Assembly: GCA_003427395.1 (NCBI GenBank)
Contig: BFEA01000586.1
Coordinates: forward strand, 12,976-34,514
Length of the DNA stretch: 21,539 nucleotides
Reading direction: 5' to 3'
Origin: Chara braunii
Lineage: Eukaryota; Streptophyta; Charophyceae; Charales; Characeae
The translations under genes and the position numbers were made by a program. Position 1 is the first letter of the stretch. Each line of letters begins with the position of its first letter. Of the stretch, positions 10,213 to 18,980 are shown one piece after another. Under the pieces are notes generated by a model. The model was not told where the DNA came from, searched no databases, and saw only the letters and a program-made list of their open reading frames with translations.

Positions 10213-12051
10213 TCACCTGTTGACCTCCTCGCACAGGGTGGTTAACTTGGACTGGTACCTCCCAATCTTCGCCAATAGGTCCTCCATTCTTTCCATTGTG
10301 TATCTCGTCTCTATCCGGCCTTCTTCTTCTTCGTCTTCAGATTCAATCACTATAGGTTCCTCCTTCACAACGCCGGCTTTCATTCCCTGCTCGACTTCTT
10401 CACTGTCTCCTACCTCTTCCACCCTTACATCTTGGTGAACTTCTTTCTACTGCCACATGCGGAACGCGGCCGGAGGAGCTGGCGGAGGCGGGGTATTTGC
10501 TCTTCGCAAAGCCTCTTCTCTCCTCCCTCCTCGGGTCCTTGGGTCGATATACTTCCCATACATGTCGTAGATATCCCCATCGTAGTTGGTACTTATCAAC
10601 CCATCTTTTTCGTCGCTCCTCCGGACTTGACAAAACTTAATTGTGTGGCCCTTCTGGCCACAATGCCAACAGATGGCATTTCTCCAATCTATCATACCTC
10701 TGCCATATCCTCGGCCACCCTGTTGGCCGCCTTGATTCCCTCCATCATTCCAACCTTCATTTCCTCCTTCATTGGAGTTACCGCCCGCATTCCCTCTTCC
10801 ATTTCCTGCACAACCACCATTTTCTCTGCCTCGTCCTCATCCTTGGCCTTAGCCTCGACCACCGCCCTGATTGCCCTGCGACCCTTGTGGTGCAGACTGT
10901 TGCGATTGACTCGGTGGCAGATTGGACTGGCTCGCCTGCCGGGCTTGGGGCCCTGAGTATCCACACGAGGCCAGACTCATTGGTGGTCCACCATAAGAAC
11001 CGAATTGTCCGCTAACAGGCCATGGCGTATAAAAGTTAAAACTTGGCCAAGGGCCCGGAGGTCCGAAGCTTGGCCATTGTCCATAAGAGGGTTGCCCGGT
11101 CTGAACGGGCACCATCGCTCCTATATGTCTGTGCGACACAGGCGGAGGCATCATAGTCACTTGGGAGCATTGGCCCTTCCCTGAACCTTGGCCCCCTTGG
11201 GCCTGGTTCCTGGCCTTTCTTTGAGCCTTTGTCAACTTCTGAGGCTCGGACTCTTCTTCTTCCTCTTCCTCTTCTTTTTCTAACTCTTCTCTCGTAGCCA
11301 CCTTCTTTCCTTTCCCCTGGACATGGGTTACTGTCAACACCTTCTTTGGGGCACTTGCCTCTCTCGAGGCCTCTAGTTGGGCCACCACCTCCTTTACTAC
11401 CTTTTTCAAATCCTGGCCACTACCTGTTGTGCCGTCTATTGCTTTCCTTTTTCTCCTTGCCTGTTTCATTTGGAAGAGGTCAACTTGATCCAATTCCCCG
11501 TCCTTTACGCCCTCCTTTATGGTGGCCCAAGTCAGTTTCTTCCCCGGTGCGTCTTTTCTTGTCAGTACTGAGGCTTCAAAGTTTGTGAAGTGCCCCAAAA
11601 ATGTGGCACATTGCTCTTCCTCCGCCATCCCCGGGACTTTTCTCGCCATTTTCTCAAAAGCCGTAGCAAACGCACCCACCGTAGTGAATTTGTTCCGACT
11701 CAACATCTCTAGATCCGTTTTTTTTAGCAGACCATCTCCCAACTTGAAGTGCCTCTGCATTTCCTCTTTGAATTTTGACCAGTCTCCATTTGCACCGGTT
11801 GCTACTTTCANGACCTNTGGCCTGAGCTCCCACCAAACATACCTTGTCATCAATTTGAACTTGTCAGGTTCTGATGCCTCACTCGTAACCTGTTCCAATA
11901 ACTCCAACCATTCTGANACCCCATCCCCNTCGAACNGGAAGATGTCAACTTTGGGCACCTGTAGTCGTGCCAGTTCTCTTTTCTCCAACGGTTTGATGAT
12001 ATCTTCTGGCGTTGTGGCCGGACCTCGCACAATCCCGNCGGCGTCGGCCAT
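10213..12051 (-). pseudogene. gag: Gag: capsid-like region, RGG-rich linker, CCHC knuckle
   Basis: Starts at ATG 12049-12051 (coding may extend upstream, see next entry). About 200 residues match the Ty3-type Gag capsid pattern: VDIF plus GDG, SEWLELLEQV, KFKLMTRYVWWELRP, FTTVGAFATAFEKMA, ATFLGHF, LTWATIKEGV. A Lys/Glu-rich stretch (run of seven Glu) and a Pro/Gly/Gln-rich part follow, then an RGG/GGN-rich RNA-binding linker and the zinc knuckle CWHCGQKGHTIKFC (10630-10671, CX2CX4HX4C). The C-terminus is acidic with a short helix (MERMEDLLAKIGRYQSKL). Stops inside are TAA 10849, TGA 10837, TAG 10447 and TGA 10213, all in one frame with no frameshift across about 1.8 kb. Gag packages element RNA into cytoplasmic particles. 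Confidence 0.85.
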
Positions 12052-12094
12052 CTCTACCCTCTTTTTCAGNACCTGTTCNNGGACGGAAAGGTTT

Positions 12095-12250
12095 CAACAA
12101 GCAATCCCTTGTGAACTCCCAAGTTCCTCNATTTTACGGCTCAACTAGACGCACTTCCTTTTCTAAGTTAGTCACGTATATGAATGGTCTATCAAGCCCC
12201 TATACCATATACCTACGCTTTTTACTTAATTCGTGGCACAGACGTACTTT
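12095..12250 (-). pseudogene. Possible N-terminal extension of Gag, frameshifted
   Basis: In a different minus-strand frame just before the Gag ATG the sequence reads as plausible protein (VRLCHELSKKRRYMV, then PFIYVTNLEKEVRLVEP, then GTWEFTRDCLL), broken by TAG at 12200-12202 and TAA at 12134-12136. The N-rich stretch at 12070-12130 may hide the shift into the Gag frame. If real, Gag began near 12260 or higher. Assignment rests on composition and position only. Confidence 0.35.
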
Positions 12251-12437
12251 AGGTCATAGTCATAGTCAATAAAACCAACTCATACATACCATCGCCACAC
12301 ACGTCACTTAATATCACCTTCAGAGATTACCAGAAAAACCATCACATCAACTAAGTAAGAAAGTTGTCGTTTTGCCTGGATCATCAGCCTGCACTTAACC
12401 TGGGTTCGTTCTCTTAAGGACCCTGGTAGGCAGCCGA

Positions 12438-12457
12438 GATCCCCGGCAACGGCACCC
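12438..12457 (-). other. Primer-binding site, tRNA-Asp-like
   Basis: The minus strand reads GGGTGCCGTTGCCGGGGATC. The complement of the plant tRNA-Asp 3' end, as I recall it, is TGGCGCCGTTGCCGGGGATC, so 18 of 20 bases agree, and one difference is C to T in a CpG. It lies about 390 bp before the Gag ATG in the right orientation. The match stops where the T-loop of a real tRNA gene would continue, so it is not a tRNA gene. It would prime minus-strand cDNA. Confidence 0.6.
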
Positions 12458-12459
12458 CC

Positions 12460-12669
12460 TGTCGAGCGCATCGGTCCTGCAGGGGGACCCTCCCGACCGC
12501 GTCACGCAGGATTTGGCAAGACTTGTCGCAGAGAGCGTTTTGCCGCTCCGGCCGAGTGCGCCAGCCATACCTCTTGCGAGCCCCTGTGACAGGACAGGGT
12601 CACGCGAGGCACCGCTTACCTCCACCTGCGGGAGCTGTCACCATCCTTTAGGTGGGCGTATCCCCGCCG
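12460..12669 (-). mobile_element. Inferred inner edge of the 5' LTR; outer edge not found
   Basis: Two bases beyond the primer-binding site the plus strand begins TGTCGAGCG, so in element orientation an LTR would end in CGCTCGACA, with the canonical CA. The sequence beyond is GC-rich with many short inverted repeats (for example CCCTGT/ACAGGG near 12586-12603). No second copy was recognised in the window, so the length is unknown; the tandem duplication that follows may be inside the LTR. Confidence 0.35.
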
Positions 12670-13402
12670 AGCTACTGAACCACATGCGAAGCCTTTTCGT
12701 ATGCAATCGCGAAGGTGGCCCAGTCGAAGGCGTTTCTCGTTCACTGTAGCATAGGGAGTACGAGCGGTCAAACGCTCGAGTCAGACTCGCATGCGAACCT
12801 CCGCTCAAGGCGCTGATCTCTCGAGTGCGATCCTACGTCGGTCGACTAGGACGGCTATCTTAACCACGCGACGATACCAGATGAAACAAAAAAACAAGTT
12901 TCACTCTTAAATCGCGCCTAGCCCCTTGTTCTCACCCAACCCATATTTTTTGCTGAGGGATTAGATTAGTGCCGCGCGTGAAGCCTAAAATAAATATTGC
13001 GGCGACATGGGCTTTATCATATCGACTCACAATGCATGTTTACGCAAGCAGTTGCAATGATGGAGTGTTATGTGGTACCCAAACTCAGATGGCCCTCAGA
13101 GGTTTTGAGGGTCACCTATGATACTCAAGTGTCGGCTGACATACGTCTCGAGGGGTTGTCCTCCTGACGTGGGGCAATTGCAAGTGCGGTTGCAAGATCT
13201 ACCCTCTTCTACACCCTGTGGAGAGGGGTTGAGTAGACAACCTCGTGGCTGTCGTGGCAGCCCGAATCTTGGCTCCCTTGGCAGACTCCAACATCGGAGA
13301 TATGCGGAGAGGTCAAGGGGTTTGACTTTGACGGCCGCCACGGACTCCAACGTCCAACTATAAAAACCCAAAAAGGAACCAAACGCAGAGGAGAAAAAGA
13401 GG
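12670..13402. repeat. Diverged tandem duplication, copy 1
   Basis: Aligned by eye with copy 2 at collinear landmarks: CGTATGC (12698), TGCGAACC (12792), TCGAGTGCG (12821), GGTCGACTA (12840), CGCGACG (12867), GGCC (13091), GTCGGCTGA (13131) and CTTCTACACCCTG (13206). The offset to copy 2 is 735 for the middle landmarks, falling to 697 and 692 further on. Many differences are transitions. A stem-loop at 13199-13236 (CCCTCT/AGAGGG) encloses the CACCCTG landmark. No coding capacity was recognised. Confidence 0.6.
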
Positions 13403-13421
13403 TTAGCCCCCCTTTTTCTCC
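13359..13421 (+). promoter_or_regulatory. TATA box followed by 10-bp stem-loop
   Basis: TATAAAAA at 13359-13366 is a good plus-strand TATA box. Transcription would start around 13390, exactly where GGAGAAAAAG (13390-13399) pairs perfectly with CTTTTTCTCC (13412-13421). A purine run of 15 bases overlaps the left arm. The 5' end of any RNA would therefore be a hairpin. No ORF of note follows. Confidence 0.35.
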
Positions 13422-13424
13422 CTG

Positions 13425-14075
13425 CCTAGCCCGTATTTCAATTTGTATGGCTTCGTATGCCTGTTAAATAGAAAAGGCTGGTTAGTACGAAGGGTGCGAG
13501 CGAATAGTGCCCAAACCAGGCCCATGTGCGAACCAACGTTCGAAACGCTTGAATCTCGAATGCGGGTTCGCATAGGCCGACTACGACTAGTACTTCATCC
13601 GCACGACGTTTCGCATTACCGAAACTCGGGTCTACTTACCACAACGTATCTTTGCCCCTCCTTCTTGACCCATAACTGATCGTATAAAACGGTCGTGCAC
13701 GCGCGGGGCCTACACGTACCTGCTAGCAATGCAGTCCCACGTAAGTGATCGTGATGACGACGCATTACGTAGTGCCCATAATCGAGTGGCCTTATCTCAG
13801 TCATGGGGTCGTTATCGACGCTCGAGCGTCGGTTGAAGCGCACGCTAAAGGGGGAAAACCTTTAGGGAGTGCAAAGGCGACCTAAGGGCCTTACCATCTT
13901 CTGCACCCTGAGGTGTCCCAAAGGGTGCGGGGTAAGATGGTCCCTAGGGCAAGAAGGAGTTCGGAGCGGTGGTGAGTTGTCTGGTGCACCACCAGCGACG
14001 CGCTAATCCTTCCACTCGGAACTTTATCGTTCCACCAAAATAAAATTAAAACAAGGAGAAGAAAGAAAACAATAA
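13425..14075. repeat. Diverged tandem duplication, copy 2
   Basis: Carries the counterparts of copy 1: CGTATGC (13454), TGCGAACC (13527), TCGAATGCG (13556), GGCCGACTA (13575), CACGACG (13602), GGCC (13788), GTCGGTTGA (13828) and CTTCTGCACCCTG (13898). A purine-rich AAGGAGAAGAAAG tract near 14053 may correspond to the one at 13390. A partial third start, with CGTATGC at 14304, lies beyond. No gene is visible. Confidence 0.6.
13893..13941. repeat. Two-part stem-loop in copy 2
   Basis: ACCATCTT (13893-13900) pairs with AAGATGGT (13934-13941), and inside it GCACCC (13903-13908) pairs with GGGTGC (13923-13928), 14 pairs in all. The same place in copy 1 also folds, but with different stem bases around the shared CACCCTG. 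Confidence 0.6.
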
Positions 14076-14751
14076 CGTTATCAGAAGAAAACACAGATAA
14101 ACTCTTTTTTAAGGGTGCACGAATCCAGTCTGCCCCCCCCAAAAGAGGTGCGAGTGCTCATTTGGCAGGACACACCGCCTTAAAGAAAGAAGAGGGACCT
14201 GGGATGTCCTGGAGAAGGACCTCGAATTCTAGGCTCCGGACTAATGTCCGATCAATTAAACCAACGAGGAGAAGAACGATTTGGGCATATGGTCGCATAG
14301 CCCCGTATGCCTACTTTAACTCTCACAATAATATCAGGACAAAGAAAAAGGCAATCACAATAAAAAATAAAGAGTTGTGTGGTAGTTCACTCTCACGACA
14401 GTTGTGTGGTTTGCCCATCTCGATCCAAAAAAACATAACCATTCACCAAGAATCAATCGAGATTTCTCCACACATACCTGCGATCATACACACAACATTC
14501 AAACGACATCGCACACACTCAAGGGGTGAACTTTTCAGCCTTCTGCAGCTCACACCCTGCCTTATGCACACAAGCCCAATCCTTTTCCCCACCATTCCTC
14601 AACAAAGATACTCAGTCTTTAAGAAATTACCATTTATAAAGAATCTGGGTGAAAAGCCAAGAAAACATAAAAACCAGCAAGAGTCAAGGCCTTAGGTTGA
14701 GAGGCAGAAGAAACAGAAGTGTCGAGTCGTAAACACGAATCTGCAACCGAC

Positions 14752-14793
14752 CTGTTATCAGTGATAACAGAACAGTGATCCTTCAAAGGATCA
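14752..14793. repeat. Two adjacent near-perfect palindromes
   Basis: CTGTTATCA (14752-14760) and TGATAACAG (14762-14770) are perfect arms around one base. Five bases later TGATCCTT (14776-14783) and AAGGATCA (14786-14793) are perfect arms around CA. Both share the TGAT edge. They could be twin hairpins in RNA or binding sites for dimeric proteins. Confidence 0.65.
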
Positions 14794-15033
14794 GGCCGAA
14801 CGAGTCAAGCCTTCAAGCGAAATACGGAAACCTGCATAGCACTACAGACAAAAAATAAACCACTACTATGTTCATGCCAAAAGGAGAGTGCTTCCCAATT
14901 CGTAATCCATCTCCTCTACTAATCTCATTGTCAGCTCCCCGTACTAGTACCAAGTCACTGAGCATCTCCCCTATTCAGAGTGGATTTGCCAAACAACTCC
15001 TTGCTAAAAATATTATAACTCCTCGAATTCTAC

Positions 15034-15164
15034 GAAATTTCGGCAACGCTTCCCGTAGGAAAAGTGCCTTCTCATAATTTCCAAGAATCTAAAAATGACT
15101 AAGTCTTTCAAATCTGTAAAAATTTTGGCAGCGCCTCCCGTAAGAACAGGAGGCTGCTAAAATT
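15034..15164. repeat. Two related hairpins with a shared CCCGTA core
   Basis: Both contain GGCA[A/G]CGC[T/C]TCCCGTA[G/A]GAA, at about 15042 and 15127. In the first, GGCA and TTCC pair with GGAA and TGCC, and outer GAAATT pairs with AATTTC (15034-15081). In the second, AATTTT-G-GCAG-(CG)-CCTCC pairs with GGAGG-CTGC-T-AAAATT (15121-15164), about 16 pairs with one G-T pair and a 2-base bulge. The right arms differ between copies in ways that keep pairing. Confidence 0.6.
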
Positions 15165-15522
15165 TATACAAAGTTGAAAACAGAAAGACAATGCAAAGCC
15201 ATACTTGGGACTAACTTCTGACACTTGCTTGATAGTTAGGATTGAAGATAATTTACACGACCTCCTTTCAGAAGATGGTATCGTGAGCTACCATCAACTC
15301 TGACTTCAAGTAAGGGCAGTCCTATCTTTATTACTAACTCTCTCTCCCATCATCCATCTCATCTACTTATGGCTCCAGCACTCGGCAAATATCTAAGCAG
15401 CTAACCTATCGAAAAGACGCTCCAGAGTGAGAGTTCACCAACATCCATAAACAAACATCTCTCACAATCCCACATTAGTTTGACCCAAGTAGTTCGTTAG
15501 ATCACTCAGTTCTCCTCCCTTT

Positions 15523-16805
15523 GTATGTCCCCCTTGCTTATGGCATACGATCAGACAATGCCCTAACTTAAGGGTATGTCCAACCTGCCTAAATAAACAA
15601 GTAAAAGTACGCACAACTTGACTGCCCTAACTTAAGGGTATGTCCAATACAACATCGACTCTAGTCATAAAACATATGACAAAACCGCCCTAACTTAAGG
15701 GTATGTCTGACTTTTGCTTAACTGATGACATGAAGCATAAAACTAGATTGCCCTAACTTAAGGGTATGCCTAGTCAGCTCTAGACAAAGTTACGTAGGGC
15801 ATAGGATTAGGCTGCCCCAACTTAGGGACGTGCCTAGCCTGCCTAAAACAAGTACGAACGACAAAAGGTCGGACCGCCCTAACTTAAGGGTACGTCCAAC
15901 CTACATAACATCATTGACAATAGCATATCGTTAGGCCGCCCCAACTTAGGGGTACGCCTAGTTAGCCTGAACAGTTTTAAGTTACAATAAGGCAAAAGTG
16001 ACCAGACCGCCCTAAGTAAAGGGTACGCGTGATCTGCATGAACAAAGTACAAACGACGTATGACTAAGCCGCTCTAACTTAAGGGTACACTTAGTCTCCG
16101 CAAAGACAGTTTAAGCAACCATGAATACTTTGGTACGAACTTAATAATTTTCTTTCTTCTTAGGCAAATGATCAGACCTACCCAACTTAGGGAGACATCC
16201 ATCCATGCCTTGTGTTTAAAAAGAAACATAAAAGAAGATTTCTACTAACTATCTTCTCTTTTATATTATCACGAGCATAATACTGAACTGCCCTAACTTA
16301 AGGGTATGCTCAGTATGCCCGGGTTACCTTCACTTTATATTCTTCAATTGTCTCTCTTCTCATTTTGTTCTACCTGACTTACTGACTAGCTTTCCCAACT
16401 TACGGCGCCCGGCCTGTCAGATGATATAAGTTCGTATAATATGTATCAAATTTATACTATGGTTGACCATTAAGTTCATGGTTTATGGCTAAGCTGCCCC
16501 AACTTAGGGGTACACTTAGTTTTATGCCTTTGTTCCCCTCAGAAGAAACACACATAGAACCAGGTATACTCAACTTACAATATCCCCAGTTCTGCTTTCA
16601 GCAACCCAAAAAAAATAAACATCAGGATTCTGAGTATTCCCAACTTAGGTTGCCCGTCCGCCTGTTCATAAATCCCAGAAAAGAAATAGCGACTAGTCTG
16701 TCCAACTTAGGATAGGCCCAGTCCAAAAAGGTCATGCAATCAGCCTAGCAAACATAAATAAAACACAACACTGAACCCACTCAAGCTAGAGGGATCCAGC
16801 CTTGG
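15523..16805. repeat. Tandem array of AACTTA-loop hairpins, about 62-bp unit
   Basis: AACTTA occurs at 15565, 15629, 15692, 15755, 15819, 15881, 15943, 16076, 16184, 16295, 16397, 16501, 16572, 16642 and 16704; a variant lies at 16014. The first nine units are 62-71 bp apart, later ones 62-110. Most units close the loop with CCCT/AGGG; three use CCCC with GGGG or GGG. A second stem further out varies: ACTAG/CTAGT (15742), TAGGC/GCCTA (15808), GGAC/GTCC (15871), TAGGC/GCCTA (15932), GACTAAG/CTTAGTC (16062), ATACTGA/TCAGTAT (16280), CTGAC/GTCAG (16382), CTAAG/CTTAG (16489), GACT/AGTC (16691). A-rich linkers share motifs such as AAGTAC and AACGAC. The units at 15692, 16014, 16184, 16572 and 16642 fold poorly. 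There is no reading frame of note. Function unknown. Confidence 0.8.
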
Positions 16806-18731
16806 GTTGACCCAGTCAAACGCATGCAAAACACCTTCATCCCACCTTCCCCTAATTCATTCTTTCTGAACTTACTAAAAGTATCTGACTTTTCACTTAT
16901 ACTTGTTATTTAACCTTTCACAAAGCATGTCCTGACATACGTAACAAAAATAAGAAGTAATAATCTTCCAAAGTTATATTCCCAGATAAACCAAAGGGAT
17001 AGTGTAGCTAGGGGAAGGGATCACACGCGTCAGACGAAAGTTATACCTTAAGTTCCCTGCCTCCAGAACCTCGTCTGGGTTCCGGCAGAGCTCCCGCAAT
17101 CGGTGGGGCGAACCTCCCACAGAGGCCTTGGCGCGGATTATAGGTTTCAAACCCGCCTGTCGCCTTCCTCTCGGAACCAAAGGACTAGACTGAAAATAAG
17201 AAAGGCAGCGAAAGAAACATTAACACTCTAAGATACTGGAGGGGTGCGCTCAGACTGGCGGGAGAGTGCCTTGAAGTCTTCCACTCCTGAGGGCCCCGCA
17301 ATGATGGCCAGGAAACGCAGCAGAAGATGGTAAGAAACCACAGTTAGAACACAACACTCAAGTCCCCAAACAGGCCTCCAATATCATAGCAATGGCCCCG
17401 TGCAGGGGTTACTTAGCCCTCGGATCCCACAGCTGTGCGTAGCCTGTGCACAAAACCGTCAATGAGACTACGGCGGAGTACAGGACGCACAGCAGACAAC
17501 ACAACAACAGCTCAACAAGGGTACCACAACACTTAGCTTGTGTTCGAGTAAAACCCAGAAACAACCCTTGAAGATGCTACAACAAGCCTTCTCAAAAGTT
17601 AACTCGAAGTATAGGCTTTCAACAGTAGCTCAAACTAACAGCAGCCCACCAATGAAATGCATGCGAAACCACCATAGGAGAGCAGAGATAGCAATAGTTG
17701 TTCGAAACACACTCCTATTAGCTGCACCCGAATACACCAATAGCGTGCAAATACCACAATAGTCCTCCTACTGCAGCAGTGTGCCACCTAGGCCAACCTT
17801 TAGATCGCAGTCGCGACCTTCTCAAACCAGCCCGCGGCCACTTAGCCACGAAGGCCCGCGTTTTACCCAGAGCACACCCCCTGCCCAACTTAGATGCAGG
17901 CCAAACTGTAGCGCGTAGGTCTCGACCACCCCGTTATTATCGTAACAGCAGTGGTAGTAGCCTATAGCAACGAACTGCGTCCTGCTCAACAGTAGTGCAC
18001 GGTGAAAACGTAGCAGGACCCCGCAAAGTGTACAACACCAGCGGTAGCATGCAATAACGGTATTCAAAAACCCCAACCTAGCAATGTATTAGCAACAGTA
18101 TCACAACCAGGAGTAGCAGATGGCTTAGCAAAATGTGACGAAATGGTGAATGTGGCAATGTCTTAATTGCACCTGGCCAAGTTCGGTCAGTGACCTCTCA
18201 ACAACAGCAATTCCTCAGCATCGAGATGTCATGGCCCCAGCTACCCTTGTCTAGAGCAACCCAAGGCCCTAATACCAGATGGAAGTCACCAGCGGCAGGA
18301 AGCTTGGAGCAGTTACTGCTTTGGCTGTCGTAACCATACACAGCAGGAAACCAGCAACCTCAGTTGTAAACAAGGCGTAGCAGGGTCTCGGTACGGCATC
18401 TACCCGGGTCTTCACTTCAATTGCTTCGTCAGAAGTCTATCAGTTGATTGTCAATAGGCACCCCTTATTAGCAGTTTCCTTGATTCCACTGTGGAATGCA
18501 CAGTCGATCACGTTGTTCAATAAGCAGGGTACGATACACCAGTGACTGGTATAACCCCCTGAGTGCAGCAGTCGTCCCCTGAAATTATATCATCAATCAC
18601 AGCAAGTATTAGTACCCCCCGTCACAGCATACTTAGTCGTGTCACATGCCCTTGAATAACAACTGCTTGGTACCTTCAGCAGCGCCAAAGGGAGGTCGTG
18701 GTCGGTAAAAGCGAAGGCGACGGAACATGGG
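16806..18731. other. No gene seen; CAG/AGCA-rich in part
   Basis: No frame shows a recognisable protein. From about 17500 to 18700 the plus strand is rich in CAG, AGCA, GTAG and CAAC triplets without a clean period. Short stems are GAACC/GGTTC near 17066, GTGGG/CCCAC near 17102, and CTGC-CCAACTTAGAT-GCAG at 17881, the last looking like a stray unit of the array to the left. I see no tRNA, rRNA or other RNA gene. Confidence 0.45.
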
Positions 18732-18980
18732 TCAGCAAATCGACGAAGGGACCGCCTTAGTTAGCAAAATTCGAATGTAGCAATACTCCCTCCTTGGCTT
18801 CCCCACCATTCGTTTCCTCTCCGACTCCCTTTTCAGCTCCCACTCTACCTCATGTACTCCCTTCTGCCTAATCTCAGCAACATCAGCGTCACTCAAGCTT
18901 CGAGCATTTGGCTGCACTGTCTTTGACTGCAACTCCTTTGTTGCGCCCGCCGCCCTTGCTCTGGCCGGTCGAGTCTTCTG
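18732..18980 (-). CDS. Unrecognised short reading frame, possible exon fragment
   Basis: Open from just after a TAG at 18981-18983 down to 18732, about 82 codons, with no ATG near its beginning, so at best an exon or a fragment. The composition is protein-like: an Ala/Arg-rich start, then SLSDADVAEIRQKGVHEVEW followed by a Lys/Arg/Glu-rich, probably helical stretch. I do not recognise a family. No matching splice sites were assigned. It is the only non-transposon frame in the right half that looks coding by eye, and it could still be chance. Confidence 0.2.
   Translation of the reverse strand, partial: QKTRPARARAAGATKELQSKTVQPNARSLSDADVAEIRQKGVHEVEWELKRESERKRMVGKPRREYCYIRILLTKAVPSSIC

Larger units (their letters stand above)
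2949..12461 (-). mobile_element. Degenerate Ty3/gypsy-type LTR retrotransposon, internal region
   Basis: On the minus strand the order is primer-binding site (12438-12457), Gag with a CCHC knuckle, aspartic protease, reverse transcriptase, RNase H and integrase ending in a GPY/F module, then a second Gag-like ORF. Integrase after RNase H is the Ty3/gypsy order; Ty1/copia has it before RT. The copy is dead: at least ten in-frame stops and about six frameshifts break the gag-pol frame, and RT motif A has lost its aspartate. The 3' LTR was not found, so the true end on the low-coordinate side is unknown. That the second ORF belongs to this element is inferred from orientation and the 246-bp gap. 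Confidence 0.85.
14076..15522. other. Non-coding, hairpin-rich interval
   Basis: A plus-strand open frame of 177 codons (14162-14695) has no ATG at its start and no recognisable domain, so I do not call it. Strong fold-backs here are CTGTTATCA-G-TGATAACAG at 14752-14770, TGATCCTT-CA-AAGGATCA at 14776-14793, a pair of related hairpins at 15034-15081 and 15121-15164, and GATGGTA/TACCATC at 15274-15295. Nothing else was recognised. Confidence 0.5.

Noticed and set aside
12438-12457. Part of a tRNA-Asp gene on the plus strand
   Set aside because: The match ends where the T-loop GGTTCGA should be and no other tRNA arm is present, so a primer-binding site explains it better.
12580-12605. Short stems such as CCCTGT/ACAGGG
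   Set aside because: Six-base stems with short loops are expected about a hundred times in a window of this size by chance.
14162-14695. 177-codon plus-strand open frame
   Set aside because: No ATG at its beginning, no recognisable domain, and it lies in AT-rich non-coding sequence.
15561-16512. CCCTAA/TTAGGG words in the array, suggesting interstitial telomere repeats
   Set aside because: The words are never tandem at 6-7 bp; variants with CCCC/GGGG and the paired changes fit a hairpin stem better than telomere DNA.
15523-16805. CRISPR-like array (short repeat with regular spacing)
   Set aside because: The host is eukaryotic, there are no cas genes, the repeats are imperfect and the so-called spacers are related to each other.
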